The position numbers were made by a program, and so were the translations under genes. A stretch of DNA of 32,683 nucleotides from a virus: IMG/VR virus record IMGVR_UViG_3300033571_012914, positions 1 through 32,683 of that record; one strand, 5' to 3'. Position 1 is the first letter of the stretch. Each line of letters opens with the position of its first letter. The notes under the pieces were generated by a model, which had not been told where the DNA came from, did not search any database, and saw nothing but the letters and a program-made list of their open reading frames with translations. Positions 25,027-32,041 of the stretch are shown here, piece by piece.

Positions 25027-26388
25027 TTAAGATAGCATAGCCGCCATGTCGGCCATCATGCCCATTTCAAGCTCTCCTACCGCCGCCGTCTTGTCGGCGA
25101 CAATGCGTTGCACGTCCACGTCAAAACTATTCGCCAGCGTGATAAGCCTCGCGCGGACGTTGCGTGTTTGCGTGATGCGATGCACGCGCTTGATCGCCTG
25201 ATAGTTTGACGCTGGCGCCCAATCGCTCTCTAGCATATCAATGTGCGCCGCCGCTGTGAGCGTCAAGCCTGTGCCTGCCGCGCGAATGTTGCACAAGATA
25301 ACGCGAAAATCGGGATCGCCTTGAAACGATGTTATGATTGCTTGGCGTTCCTTTTCCGACGTGTCACCGATAATGCAACCGGCCTTAATGCCGTGGCGCC
25401 AGAGATAATCACGCACAGATAGCAGCGCGTTCCTGTGATTGCCGAAGACAACCATCTTGTCTAAGCCGCCTTCAAGCTCGCCCAGGAGCATAGCGCCGTA
25501 AGGGAGCGCCTTGGCTTCCGCGAGAAGGCGGCGAAGCGTGGCGATGTGCGGCGCGTCAAGATTGGACAGCGCATGACCAGCTTCAAGCGCATCGCGTATG
25601 ATCTTGTCTAGGCCGGGGTGTTGCAGCAATAGCTCGCGGACAGCCTGTGTGTCTCCGTCCACTTGCGACGTGGTGATGAAGATCGGCGGAAGCTGCACGC
25701 CGGTTTCTTCCAAGGTGCGACACAGAGAGTTATTGGCGATCAGCGCGCGAAGCTCCGGCAGCATTTCGGGCTTCGCCCTTTGCGACGTGCCGTAGGTTTT
25801 GGCGCGGATTGTGAAATATCGCTTCGAGAACGCTGGCTTTTGCAGCGGCATGGCGTGGCAGAAGCGAAGGAAAGTAAAAATGTCAATCGGATCATTCGGA
25901 ACCGGCGTGCCTGTCAACCACCACGCCTGTTCTGCCCATTGCGTAAGCCCGCCCGCGCCGTCAGCGAATTGCCCGATAAGGTTCTTTGAGCGCATAGCTT
26001 CATCATTCTTCATGTAGTGCGCTTCGTCATAGATCACAAAATCTAGCGGCTCGCACGCTTCATGCACATAGCGCGACCACTTAGCTGCAAGCTCGTAGCT
26101 GGTAACGAGCACGTCAAACAGCCCATTTCTCCATGCTTGAAAATCGTGTATGTTGGTGCCTTTGCAGATGGTCCTTTTCCGCAAAGCAAACTTGTCAAAT
26201 TCGCCGCGCCAATTCTCGCGGACAGCAGCAGGGCAAGCTATGATACCGCGTGCCGCGCCCCTGAGATCAAGGGCGCGGATTGCTTGACACGTCTTGCCAA
26301 GGCCGGGTTTGTCGAGAAGGCCAGCGCGGTTCCTAGAAGCCAGGAAACGCGCGCCGTCTTCCTGATACGGCATTAGCGGTAGCGGCAT
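25027..26388 (-). CDS. SNF2-type DEAH helicase/translocase
   Basis: 453 aa. Q-motif-like LMPYQEDGARFLASRNR leads into Walker A KPGLGKT (about 27-33); motif Ia IIACPAAVRENWRGE; motif II VIYDEAHYMKN; motif III WWLTGTPVPNDPID. The second RecA lobe has DKMVVFGNHRNALLSV, motif V VILCNIRAAGTGLTLTAAAHIDMLE and motif VI YQAIKRVHRITQTRNV. These are the SNF2/Rad54-like motifs of compact phage helicases (short, no accessory domain). In phages, such enzymes are thought to remodel branched DNA or displace proteins during replication and recombination. It ends in ADMAAMLS. The start lies six bases after the RTX gene stop, with a weak GGGG-containing binding site. Confidence 0.9.
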   Translation of the reverse strand: MPLPLMPYQEDGARFLASRNRAGLLDKPGLGKTCQAIRALDLRGAARGIIACPAAVRENWRGEFDKFALRKRTICKGTNIHDFQAWRNGLFDVLVTSYELAAKWSRYVHEACEPLDFVIYDEAHYMKNDEAMRSKNLIGQFADGAGGLTQWAEQAWWLTGTPVPNDPIDIFTFLRFCHAMPLQKPAFSKRYFTIRAKTYGTSQRAKPEMLPELRALIANNSLCRTLEETGVQLPPIFITTSQVDGDTQAVRELLLQHPGLDKIIRDALEAGHALSNLDAPHIATLRRLLAEAKALPYGAMLLGELEGGLDKMVVFGNHRNALLSVRDYLWRHGIKAGCIIGDTSEKERQAIITSFQGDPDFRVILCNIRAAGTGLTLTAAAHIDMLESDWAPASNYQAIKRVHRITQTRNVRARLITLANSFDVDVQRIVADKTAAVGELEMGMMADMAAMLS

Positions 26389-26394
26389 ACTGGA

Positions 26395-27513
26395 TCAAAG
26401 CCCCAAGAAAGGCACGTCAACCGTGCTCAAGCCAACAAAGAAATAGCTTTCGCTTCCAGCGCGCGAAGCCATAAGCCCGGCTTCACTACCTACCGTGGCA
26501 TTGGCGAAGATGATGTTGTCCACATAGGACGGCGCCCAATCGTCAACACCCTTCTCAAAATCGGCAACGGTAATGGTGCCTGTGTGCGTGCCATCACGGC
26601 CAAAGGTATCAACGCCAGAGCCGCCCGTAAGGCGCTGCCCGCTTCCACCATACAGCGCGTCATTGCCGCCGCCGCCATTGATACTTGTCAAGCCGCTGAT
26701 ACCGCCGTTCACCACGTCGTCAAAATTGGTGGCGATCAAACCCTCGATAGCGGAGAAAGCAACGCCGCTGCTTGTGAGCACAATCTGAGGGGTTTGTGAT
26801 GATTGCACGATGATACCTTCGCCCCACCCTGAAAGATCGAGAGTGTCGGCGCCGGAGCCGCCGTTGACGGTATCGAAGCCTGTGCTCATAACGATGCGAT
26901 CATTGCCGTCTTCACCAAAGATCGCGTCATTGCCTGCACCACCATTCAAGGTATCGCCGCCAGCGCCGCCATAGAGTGCGTCATTGCCGCCGTCACCATT
27001 CACCGCGTCGTTGCCGTTCTGGCCTTGCAGATTATCAGCGCCGTCGCCGCCGTGCAGCGCGTCGTTGCCGTCGCCGCCCGTGATAATGTCATTCCCGGCC
27101 ATGCCATACATTAGATCGGCGCCAAAATTGCCAATCATGCGGTTGTCCAAGCCGTTCCCTGTGCCGGTAAAGCCGGAAAAGGAATTGCCATTGGTCAAAC
27201 CTTCGACGTTATCGTGCAGCGTCCAGGCGTTTGTGAACGTAATGCGAACCATATCAATTCCCTCGCCAGCGTTTTCATACACGCTGTCAAGAAAATTATC
27301 CACGTTGTAGTAATCATCGCCGGTTCCGCCATACATCACGTCGTAACCGCTGTTCCCGTTCAACACGTCGTTGCCGGAACCACCATACAAATAGTCGTCA
27401 CCCAGGCCACCTTGCAGCGTGTCGTGACCGCCTTCGCCATACAGGAAATCAGCGCCCCCGGTTCCTTGCAACCAGTTATTGCCGCCGTTTCCAAAAAGAA
27501 TACTACCGCTCAT
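26395..27513 (-). CDS. RTX-type calcium-binding repeat protein
   Basis: 372 aa. At least 15 glycine-rich nonapeptides of the form GGxGxDxLx run from residue about 8 to 75 (GGLGDDYLYGGSGNDVLNG) and from about 135 to 235 (GGDGNDALHGGDGADNLQG and similar), with a short third block near 280-305. Such repeats bind Ca2+ and fold into parallel beta-rolls, typically outside the cell after type I secretion. The end (TITVADFEKGVDDW, then a hydrophobic FFVGLSTVDVPFLGL) resembles an RTX C-terminal region. There is no N-terminal signal peptide, and no export genes are nearby. GGAGA precedes ATG. It is out of place between a resolvase and a helicase gene; see findings. Confidence 0.9.
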   Translation of the reverse strand: MSGSILFGNGGNNWLQGTGGADFLYGEGGHDTLQGGLGDDYLYGGSGNDVLNGNSGYDVMYGGTGDDYYNVDNFLDSVYENAGEGIDMVRITFTNAWTLHDNVEGLTNGNSFSGFTGTGNGLDNRMIGNFGADLMYGMAGNDIITGGDGNDALHGGDGADNLQGQNGNDAVNGDGGNDALYGGAGGDTLNGGAGNDAIFGEDGNDRIVMSTGFDTVNGGSGADTLDLSGWGEGIIVQSSQTPQIVLTSSGVAFSAIEGLIATNFDDVVNGGISGLTSINGGGGNDALYGGSGQRLTGGSGVDTFGRDGTHTGTITVADFEKGVDDWAPSYVDNIIFANATVGSEAGLMASRAGSESYFFVGLSTVDVPFLGL

Positions 27514-27543
27514 GTTTCAGTCTCCATCTGCTCGGGTTGTGTA

Positions 27544-28068
27544 TTACGCTTGCGTGCTCGCCCAAAAGGCCAGCAGCACCGCCTCTGCCCTGTCATGGCG
27601 CATGACCTCCTTACCGCCGCGCCCAACAGGGCGCCACAAAGGCCGCGCGTCAGGGAACAATTCTTCGGCGCGGACAGCAGCCTCTTTCTTGTCCTTCGGC
27701 GCCTTTACGTCCTTTTTCCATTTGCCAGGAGTGACAACCTCAAAAGGAAGCCGCTTCATAATCAGCACGGCATGAAGCGCGCCGACGCCGAAGCCAAACG
27801 CAAAGCCCGAAGCCTGCCCAGGCATACCGCCGACTTGTTCGACGATGATCTTGTCGGGGTTTTGCAGCATACAGATTTCGTCAAGCAGATCGCTAAGGCC
27901 GATCACATCAAGACGCTTGCGCTTTGTCTTGCCTACCGTGATCTCATTGACCGGCATATCCCACGCATTGATAACGTAAGGGGTGGCGGGGGCGCCCTTG
28001 CGCGCCTTGATAGGCGGAACATAGAGCGCAATCGCCCCGGTCCCGCCAGGATCAATACCAAGAAACAT
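27544..28068 (-). CDS. RuvC-like Holliday junction resolvase
   Basis: 174 aa with an RNase H-like fold and the acidic residues of the RuvC group: FLGIDPGGTGAIAL (Asp6), KIIVEQVGGMPGQ (Glu in strand 4), and the late RHDRAEAVLLAFWA (Asp) near the C-terminus. Between them are the usual helix (ASGFAFGFGVGALHAVLI) and VVTPGKWKKDV, a segment common in phage resolvases of this type. It should cut four-way junctions formed during phage recombination or before packaging. GAGGAAAGGAAA precedes ATG. It lies 26 bases after the helix-turn-helix gene and 30 bases before the RTX gene. Confidence 0.88.
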   Translation of the reverse strand: MFLGIDPGGTGAIALYVPPIKARKGAPATPYVINAWDMPVNEITVGKTKRKRLDVIGLSDLLDEICMLQNPDKIIVEQVGGMPGQASGFAFGFGVGALHAVLIMKRLPFEVVTPGKWKKDVKAPKDKKEAAVRAEELFPDARPLWRPVGRGGKEVMRHDRAEAVLLAFWASTQA

Positions 28069-28094
28069 GCGTTTTTCCTTTCCTCTGTTGGTGG

Positions 28095-28949
28095 CTATTC
28101 GCGGATTGCGGATAGCAGTTTCGCCGCTTCGGCAAGCTTGGCCGAGCGCAGATCAATCTCGGAGAGCATGACGCGGGCTTGTGCCAGCGAAAGCTTCACC
28201 TTGACCGTCTTGCCCGTGAGGTAATTGTGAACCGTGGATCGAGACACGCCCAGGCGCTTCGCCAGATCGGCGTCCTCGTAGGATGCGGCTTGCCCGAACA
28301 GGATCATGGCGCCGCGTGGATCGGCGCTTGTGGGCGGGCCTTCGACGGCGCTATGGGAAGGCGCTACCGCACTCAGGGCATCCTCCGTCGTCGGCGCTTG
28401 GGCATCCGCAATGTCGGCATACCCGCCCTCGTCTAAAGGGGCTGGGGATTCCTCCGACAAGCCGAGCATGTCGGCAAGCCCGTCGTCTTCCGGCTCTGGC
28501 GCGGCAGGCGTTGAAGCCGTGCTACCAGAACCAAGCGCGGCAATGTGTGATGCGACAATGCCGACCTTGGAAAGCCATTTGCCCCTGTGCATAGGCAGGA
28601 CAGGCTTCGCCATGATGATAGCTCGCGCCAGCGCGTAGCTCGTAGCTTGGTCTTCGATAAGCTCGTCAAATTGGGCGCTGATACCTTGCGTTGCAAAATC
28701 GGCGCGCACATCGGCAAGAAAATCGGGAGCCTTTGTGTCAAGCTCGACGCCCATCATATCCGCTAGATCGGAAGCCTCTTTTATTTTTTCTTCAATTTTG
28801 GCGCCGTTCTCTCCGGCGATGTAATCCTGCGCCGCTGAAACCAGAAGCGCCTTGGCATCTTCTCCGTCCGCCATGCCGATTTCCGCTTCGCGGACAATCG
28901 TTCTGATCGCGCTCTCGTCAAGCGCGATAATTCCGTAGGTCAAGCCCAT
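28095..28949 (-). CDS. Helix-turn-helix protein, putative regulator or replication initiator
   Basis: 284 aa. The N-terminal half (1-125) is helical and acidic (AKIEEKIKEASDLADMMGVEL), with a short basic stretch MHRGKWLSKVGIV. Residues about 135-215 are a disordered Pro/Ala/Ser/Asp linker that contains EDDGLADMLGLSEE. The C-terminus has a clear helix-turn-helix, DLAKRLGVSRSTVHNYLTGK (about 228-247), with a final coiled helix. The start uses GAAAGGGAGAATATC, a relative of the binding-site cassette used by the small genes. It is the first gene of the replication block, so a switch or origin-binding role is plausible; unproven. Confidence 0.75.
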   Translation of the reverse strand: MGLTYGIIALDESAIRTIVREAEIGMADGEDAKALLVSAAQDYIAGENGAKIEEKIKEASDLADMMGVELDTKAPDFLADVRADFATQGISAQFDELIEDQATSYALARAIIMAKPVLPMHRGKWLSKVGIVASHIAALGSGSTASTPAAPEPEDDGLADMLGLSEESPAPLDEGGYADIADAQAPTTEDALSAVAPSHSAVEGPPTSADPRGAMILFGQAASYEDADLAKRLGVSRSTVHNYLTGKTVKVKLSLAQARVMLSEIDLRSAKLAEAAKLLSAIRE

Positions 28950-28975
28950 GATATTCTCCCTTTCATGTGAACAAG

Positions 28976-29164
28976 TTAGGCATACTGCCTGCGCCGCTTG
29001 CGCTTGTCAAGCGTCACTTTTTGGGCCTTCGCCTCGGCCTCGATCTCGGCGTCGGTTTTGCAGGCTGGCTCGTCTCTGTCATTCATATCCCATCGCAACC
29101 GGCAACGAGAGCAATGCTTCTCGTCGCTGGATTGGCGGGCTTGGCAGCGTGCTACAGGAGCCAT
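28976..29164 (-). CDS. Small four-cysteine (zinc-ribbon-like) protein
   Basis: The second of two in-frame ATGs is chosen because GGAGG lies five bases before it and inside the longer version. The product is 62 aa. Cys7, Cys18, Cys21 and Cys35 with the pattern CSRCRLRWDMNDRDEPAC suggest a small metal-binding knuckle. The C-terminal part is helical and ends in a basic KRKRRRQYA, which could contact nucleic acid. Its first 13 bases overlap the end of the 31-codon ORF upstream, a sign of coupled translation. Family not named; function unknown. Confidence 0.65.
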   Translation of the reverse strand: MAPVARCQARQSSDEKHCSRCRLRWDMNDRDEPACKTDAEIEAEAKAQKVTLDKRKRRRQYA

Positions 29165-29247
29165 GTCTTCCTCCCCCATGTGACATACCAGCCCATGCGG
29201 TAAGGCGCCCTGCGCACGCGCGGAAACCAGCGGAAGCTACGCGGCAT
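29152..29247 (-). CDS. Very small ORF, 31 aa, basic and aromatic
   Basis: The - strand reads MPRSFRWFPRVRRAPYRM, then GWYVTWGRKTWLL, then stop. GGAGG six bases before ATG is among the best ribosome binding sites in the block. It overlaps the end of the upstream gene by 11 bases and the start of the downstream Cys-rich gene by 13, filling what would otherwise be the only gap between them. The peptide is strongly basic and rich in Trp, Tyr and Phe, as in nucleic-acid-binding or membrane-active peptides. It could equally be a leader that couples translation of its neighbours. Confidence 0.45.
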   Translation of the reverse strand: MPRSFRWFPRVRRAPYRMGWYVTWGRKTWLL

Positions 29248-29506
29248 GGCGGGCCTCCGGGTTCCGCACAATGGCGTCCTGCATCGCGGCACGGCTTGAC
29301 AGGAACGGCCCCTTGCACTCGCTGCCAGAATTGCGCACGATTACCGGCGCCCAATACCAGCCGATTTTCTTGCGGCGAGGATGGCCGGGCGGCTCGTAGC
29401 CGAATACCTCGACAATGCGGCGCCGATCAAAATACTGCACGATGATCGGCTGGCCGTTTGGCATTTCGGCTTCGCCAGCGTAGGCGTCTCTTTTACTTTT
29501 GGCCAT
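29237..29506 (-). CDS. Hypothetical small protein (89 aa)
   Basis: Starts MAKSKRDAYAGEAEM behind GAAAGGG; the preceding gene's TAA lies between site and start. The middle holds beta-strand-like IVQYFDRRRIVEVFGY and KIGWYWAPVIVRNSGSE, followed by a helix (SSRAAMQDAIVRN). Single small alpha/beta domain, basic, soluble. Part of the early small-gene run. No recognised family. Confidence 0.65.
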   Translation of the reverse strand: MAKSKRDAYAGEAEMPNGQPIIVQYFDRRRIVEVFGYEPPGHPRRKKIGWYWAPVIVRNSGSECKGPFLSSRAAMQDAIVRNPEARHAA

Positions 29507-29508
29507 GA

Positions 29509-29733
29509 TTAAACCCTTTCATGTTTGAGGTTTTCAAGGTTGCGAAGCGCGGCCACAATGGCACGCGCCGCTGCCGCGCTTTGCGCGACACATTCCCACA
29601 CAATCCTGTCTCCGATCCTGGCCGTCACCCAGGCGCCGCGCGTCTCGAAGACTTGCTTAGGTGGCTTCTCGGCGGGCAATGGCGGGCGATTAAGTCCGCG
29701 CACCAGCCGCGCTAGTTTCTCTGGCGTGACCAT
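29509..29733 (-). CDS. Hypothetical small protein (74 aa)
   Basis: Begins MVTPEKLARLVRGLNRPPLPAEKPPKQVF, then a beta-hairpin-like WVTARIGDRIVWECVA and a helix (SAAAARAIVAALRNLENL). GGGGAGC precedes ATG, and the stop of the 148-aa gene overlaps that region. It ends two bases before the next start, so the two are coupled. No known function. Confidence 0.65.
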   Translation of the reverse strand: MVTPEKLARLVRGLNRPPLPAEKPPKQVFETRGAWVTARIGDRIVWECVAQSAAAARAIVAALRNLENLKHERV

Positions 29734-29736
29734 GAT

Positions 29737-30183
29737 CTAGCTCCCCTGCGGCAATACGGTTGTCAGTGTTTCGATAAGCTCCTGCGTAGCGGCGCGCTGT
29801 GCTCGTTTGCTCTCAATAAGCTTCTCAAGCGCGGCAGCAATCGCCCGCTCGTCTTCCTTTGATAGCTGGTAGTTATCAAATATTTTTGCCAGCGTAATCG
29901 GCCAGGAGCCGGTCGCTATCTGCGCGTTGTGGTGTAGCTCGTGGTAATCTGCGATTACGCTCATAAAAGCGCCGGATTGCAGCAAAACCAAAGAAAGCTC
30001 GTCTCTTTCTCCTTTTGCGAGATTTTCGCCATTTTGGATTTTGTGCTTAAAATCCATAAGACGATAAGCAAGCTCTCGGCGCAGCCGGTGAAAGCCTTGG
30101 CTGTCTTTGGCGGCTACTGTGTTTCGTATTGTTTGCTCAATTCCTACCGGCGCCTGCATAGCGCTTTCCAAGATTGTTGTCAT
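29737..30183 (-). CDS. Hypothetical helical protein (148 aa)
   Basis: Almost entirely helical: FHRLRRELAYRLMDFKHKIQNGENLAKGERDELSLVLL-type stretches, then a His-containing ADYHELHHNAQIA, then a charged coiled-coil end (KEDERAIAAALEKLIESKRAQRAATQELIETLTTVL). GGAGGTCAGG precedes ATG, and the start overlaps the previous stop by ATGA. The HELHH run is reminiscent of metal ligands, but too little surrounds it to claim a protease motif. Unknown function. Confidence 0.68.
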   Translation of the reverse strand: MTTILESAMQAPVGIEQTIRNTVAAKDSQGFHRLRRELAYRLMDFKHKIQNGENLAKGERDELSLVLLQSGAFMSVIADYHELHHNAQIATGSWPITLAKIFDNYQLSKEDERAIAAALEKLIESKRAQRAATQELIETLTTVLPQGS

Positions 30184-30383
30184 TTCCTGACCTCCATCGT
30201 TGTTGGTTTAACGATCATATAGCGCGACGTGGGCAGTAAATCAGCGCGCGCTAGATACGCCATAGGCATAGCGCCGCTAAGATAATACTCGCCTTTCTTG
30301 GGCGCGCGGTAATCCACGCGCTCCCATTTGTATTTGCGGCCTCGCACGCCATGGCCTTCAAAATAGACATGCTCGGGCAGCAT
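30180..30383 (-). CDS. Hypothetical small protein (67 aa)
   Basis: A compact, basic protein: FEGHGVRGRKYKWERVDYRAPKKGEYYLSGA, then LARADLLPTSRYMIVKPT. The 'R.PKKGEYYLSG' stretch recurs in small phage proteins of unknown function, as far as I recall. It starts within the stop codon of the 75-aa gene (TAATG) and ends within the start of the 148-aa gene (ATGA), so three genes are tightly coupled. Confidence 0.68.
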   Translation of the reverse strand: MLPEHVYFEGHGVRGRKYKWERVDYRAPKKGEYYLSGAMPMAYLARADLLPTSRYMIVKPTTMEVRK

Positions 30384-30610
30384 TAGCGACCCTCCGAAAA
30401 AAGGCTTTTCGTAAGGTAGCGCTCGGGCTTGCCTTCCAGCAATGTGATCGGCTGGCCGGTATCAAAGAACGCTTCGCGCACGTCCCTGATACAAAGCTGG
30501 CGCGTCTGGAAGGGGCCGGTCGGCACAAGGCTTGTGTTATCTTCCGCCGTATCCCAAAACCAAAAGGTTCCTTGTTCCGACGGCCAAATGTGAACAGTAA
30601 TCACGCCCAT
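30383..30610 (-). CDS. Hypothetical small protein (75 aa)
   Basis: Starts MGVITVHIWPSEQGTFWFWDTAEDNTSLV, a likely beta-rich N-terminus with several Trp, followed by a helix (RQLCIRDVREAFFDTG). Uses the shared binding-site cassette ACAGGAAAGGACAAGATC directly before ATGGGC. No recognised family. Confidence 0.68.
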   Translation of the reverse strand: MGVITVHIWPSEQGTFWFWDTAEDNTSLVPTGPFQTRQLCIRDVREAFFDTGQPITLLEGKPERYLTKSLFSEGR

Positions 30611-30628
30611 GATCTTGTCCTTTCCTGT

Positions 30629-30892
30629 TTAAGCTTTTTCGACTGAGTAATGCGGGAAAGAACCAGTGACGCGGTATCGCTCTCCGTTGTTTGGCGGGAA
30701 CACGTCGCGCACCCACCGCTTGAAGGCCCGAACCTCCCCACGTTCAACGCGATAGAACCGCGCCACGCTGTCAAAGTCCACGCGGCAGCAGCGCCCGTTT
30801 GGCCAGCCACCCCTCGCGTCAAAAAAGCCGGGGGCGCCCATGCGTAGCGGTCCACAAGTTAGCCTGAAAGCAAAGTCGGGGTTTTTGCCCAT
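30629..30892 (-). CDS. Hypothetical small protein (87 aa)
   Basis: Chosen over an overlapping frame because its ATG follows the shared cassette ACAGGAAAGGACAAGATC. MGKNPDFAFRLTCGPLRMG opens a Gly/Arg/Phe-rich protein with VDFDSVARFYRVERGEVRAFKRWVRDVF and a final RYRVTGSFPHYSVEKA. Basic, no membrane segment. A 13-base stretch near its start is shared with the neighbouring 70-aa gene in another reading frame (see findings). Confidence 0.65.
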   Translation of the reverse strand: MGKNPDFAFRLTCGPLRMGAPGFFDARGGWPNGRCCRVDFDSVARFYRVERGEVRAFKRWVRDVFPPNNGERYRVTGSFPHYSVEKA

Positions 30893-30924
30893 GATCTTGT
30901 CCTTTCCTGTCTAAGAATTACGTC

Positions 30925-30953
30925 CAGATAAGCCTTGTTGTTGGCCCTGTCAA
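30925..30953 (-). promoter_or_regulatory. Candidate sigma70-type promoter in the early block
   Basis: On the - strand, a perfect TTGACA (30953-30948) is followed 17 bases later by TATCTG (30930-30925), a fair -10 match. It lies in the longest gap (68 bases) of an otherwise tightly packed - strand block, upstream of the 87-aa gene. The TTGACA overlaps a GGCCCT/AGGGCC hairpin (30943-30958) just after the upstream stop codon, so the same bases could instead end or process the upstream transcript. Confidence 0.4.
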
Positions 30954-30960
30954 GGGCCTT

Positions 30961-31173
30961 TTAGCGATAATATCGCAAGCCGTCATCGGGCGCGACAAAC
31001 CAGCGCTTAGGTATCCGCGTGCCGGGATGCACGATCTCCGCGACCGAGAAAGAACGGTAATGCGTGGCGCCGTAGCCTCTGCGTAGCTCGGCTGGTGTAG
31101 GGTTCCGCCAATAGGTAGCGCGCTCCACCCCCTCCCGTATCGGCAAGCGGTCCACAAGCTTACTTTTGCCCAT
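30961..31173 (-). CDS. Hypothetical small protein (70 aa)
   Basis: The ATG after the cassette ACAGGAAAGGACAGGATC gives MGKSKLVDRLPIREGVERATYW. The frame is open upstream, but that would overlap the neighbouring gene completely at its end. The centre LRRGYGATHYRSFSVAEIVHPGTRIPKRWFVAPDDG looks like a small beta-fold with a basic surface. Unknown function. Confidence 0.65.
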   Translation of the reverse strand: MGKSKLVDRLPIREGVERATYWRNPTPAELRRGYGATHYRSFSVAEIVHPGTRIPKRWFVAPDDGLRYYR

Positions 31174-31190
31174 GATCCTGTCCTTTCCTG

Positions 31191-31430
31191 TTAGGTTGCC
31201 AGCGTTGCATCTATGGCAATGCGGGAAACAAGTGTCAGATTGGCGTCTAGCACGCCTATGGGCTTGTCCCGCCCCTCCCATTGCACCGTGACCAGCGCGC
31301 GATTGCCAAAGGGTTCCACCCCTTGCACAATGCCGCGCGCCCGCGCTTCCCATGACGTGTGCAGGCAGAGAGATTTAAGCCACACGGCGGAATAGGCGAC
31401 TTTATCGCCGGGCTTGAAAACTTTGGCCAT
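31191..31430 (-). CDS. Small SH3/KOW-like protein (79 aa)
   Basis: MAKVFKPGDKVAYSAVWLKSLCLHTSWEARARGIVQGVEPFGNRALVTVQWEGR reads as a small beta-barrel: 'F.pGD.V.Y', a central 'A..RG.V' and 'LV.V.W.G'. This is the spacing of SH3-like/KOW-like barrels, which often bind nucleic acid or protein. Preceded by TAGGAAAGGACAAGATC. Its TAA is followed immediately by the cassette of the next gene. Fold inferred; function unknown. Confidence 0.68.
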   Translation of the reverse strand: MAKVFKPGDKVAYSAVWLKSLCLHTSWEARARGIVQGVEPFGNRALVTVQWEGRDKPIGVLDANLTLVSRIAIDATLAT

Positions 31431-31444
31431 GATCTTGTCCTTTC

Positions 31445-32041
31445 CTATTCAATCCGGCCACGTTCATCGAAGCGATATTCATTCGCGGCCATGCTTTCGG
31501 CGATGTTTTCGTCTGATGTTTGGAAATCTTGCGTGTCAATCGCAAGGCGGTAAATCCATTGCGAGAAATCGCGCATGGCTTCGCTGATAGCCCTTTCAAG
31601 CTCTGGCGTAGTGTCGCCGTATCTTGTCCGCCCGTCGGATACATCAACCGATATTGAGGTAGTGCGGCGCGAGGTTACGCTTGCAGTAAGCGCCCAAAAA
31701 GCGCGCCGTTGCGCTTCCTGTAAATCTTTCGCTATTTGTTGCAGCGTTTCATCTTTCGGATATTGCGCGCGAATATCCGACAAGGCGCCCTTTCGGTATC
31801 CATAGCTCCCGGCAAAGCTCGCGCCGTCGCTTTGGCAATGCCCCGCGCACCAATATACCGCCATATCTTTCCCTCTTTCTTCCAAGGAAATACCTAGCAT
31901 TTCTGCCGCTCCCTTGACCTCGCCCATGATCCAGTCCGCTTCACCCTCATAGCCCTCAAGCCACCAAGCGCGGGCGCGTTCTTTGGCGCTTTCGGATAGC
32001 TCCGAATAGGCAAAGACTGTCTTTTCGATTGTCTCTGGCAT
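31445..32041 (-). CDS. Conserved phage protein of unknown function (198 aa)
   Basis: Starts MPETIEKTVFAYSELSESAKERARAWWLEGYEGEADWIMGEVKGAAEMLGI. The pattern 'yseLse.AKerAr.WW', followed by a late GHCQSDGASFAGSYGYRKGAL and a helix (DETLQQIAKDLQEAQRRAFWAL), is a widespread phage/prophage family. I recall it being annotated as hypothetical, or loosely as part of a toxin-antitoxin stability system, with no mechanism I can cite. The C-terminal part is helical and acidic (ELERAISEAMRDFSQWIYRLAIDTQDF). Uses ACAGGAAAGGAAAGTATC before ATG. The largest gene of the early block here. Confidence 0.72.
   Translation of the reverse strand: MPETIEKTVFAYSELSESAKERARAWWLEGYEGEADWIMGEVKGAAEMLGISLEERGKDMAVYWCAGHCQSDGASFAGSYGYRKGALSDIRAQYPKDETLQQIAKDLQEAQRRAFWALTASVTSRRTTSISVDVSDGRTRYGDTTPELERAISEAMRDFSQWIYRLAIDTQDFQTSDENIAESMAANEYRFDERGRIE

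Noticed and set aside
27214-28224. Open frame of 336 codons on the + strand
   Set aside because: Lies opposite the RTX and RuvC-like genes, which have clear motifs. Its His/Val-rich repeat pattern is the mirror of the RTX repeats.
28960-28979. LexA-like box (GTTC-N7-GTTC) around the TTGTTCAC word
   Set aside because: The second half-site is missing here and at the other copy near 24710, so an SOS operator is not supported.
29737-30183. HELHH run as a zinc protease motif
   Set aside because: HExxH-type proteases need a third ligand and a surrounding helix pattern. Here the run sits in a short, otherwise featureless helical protein.
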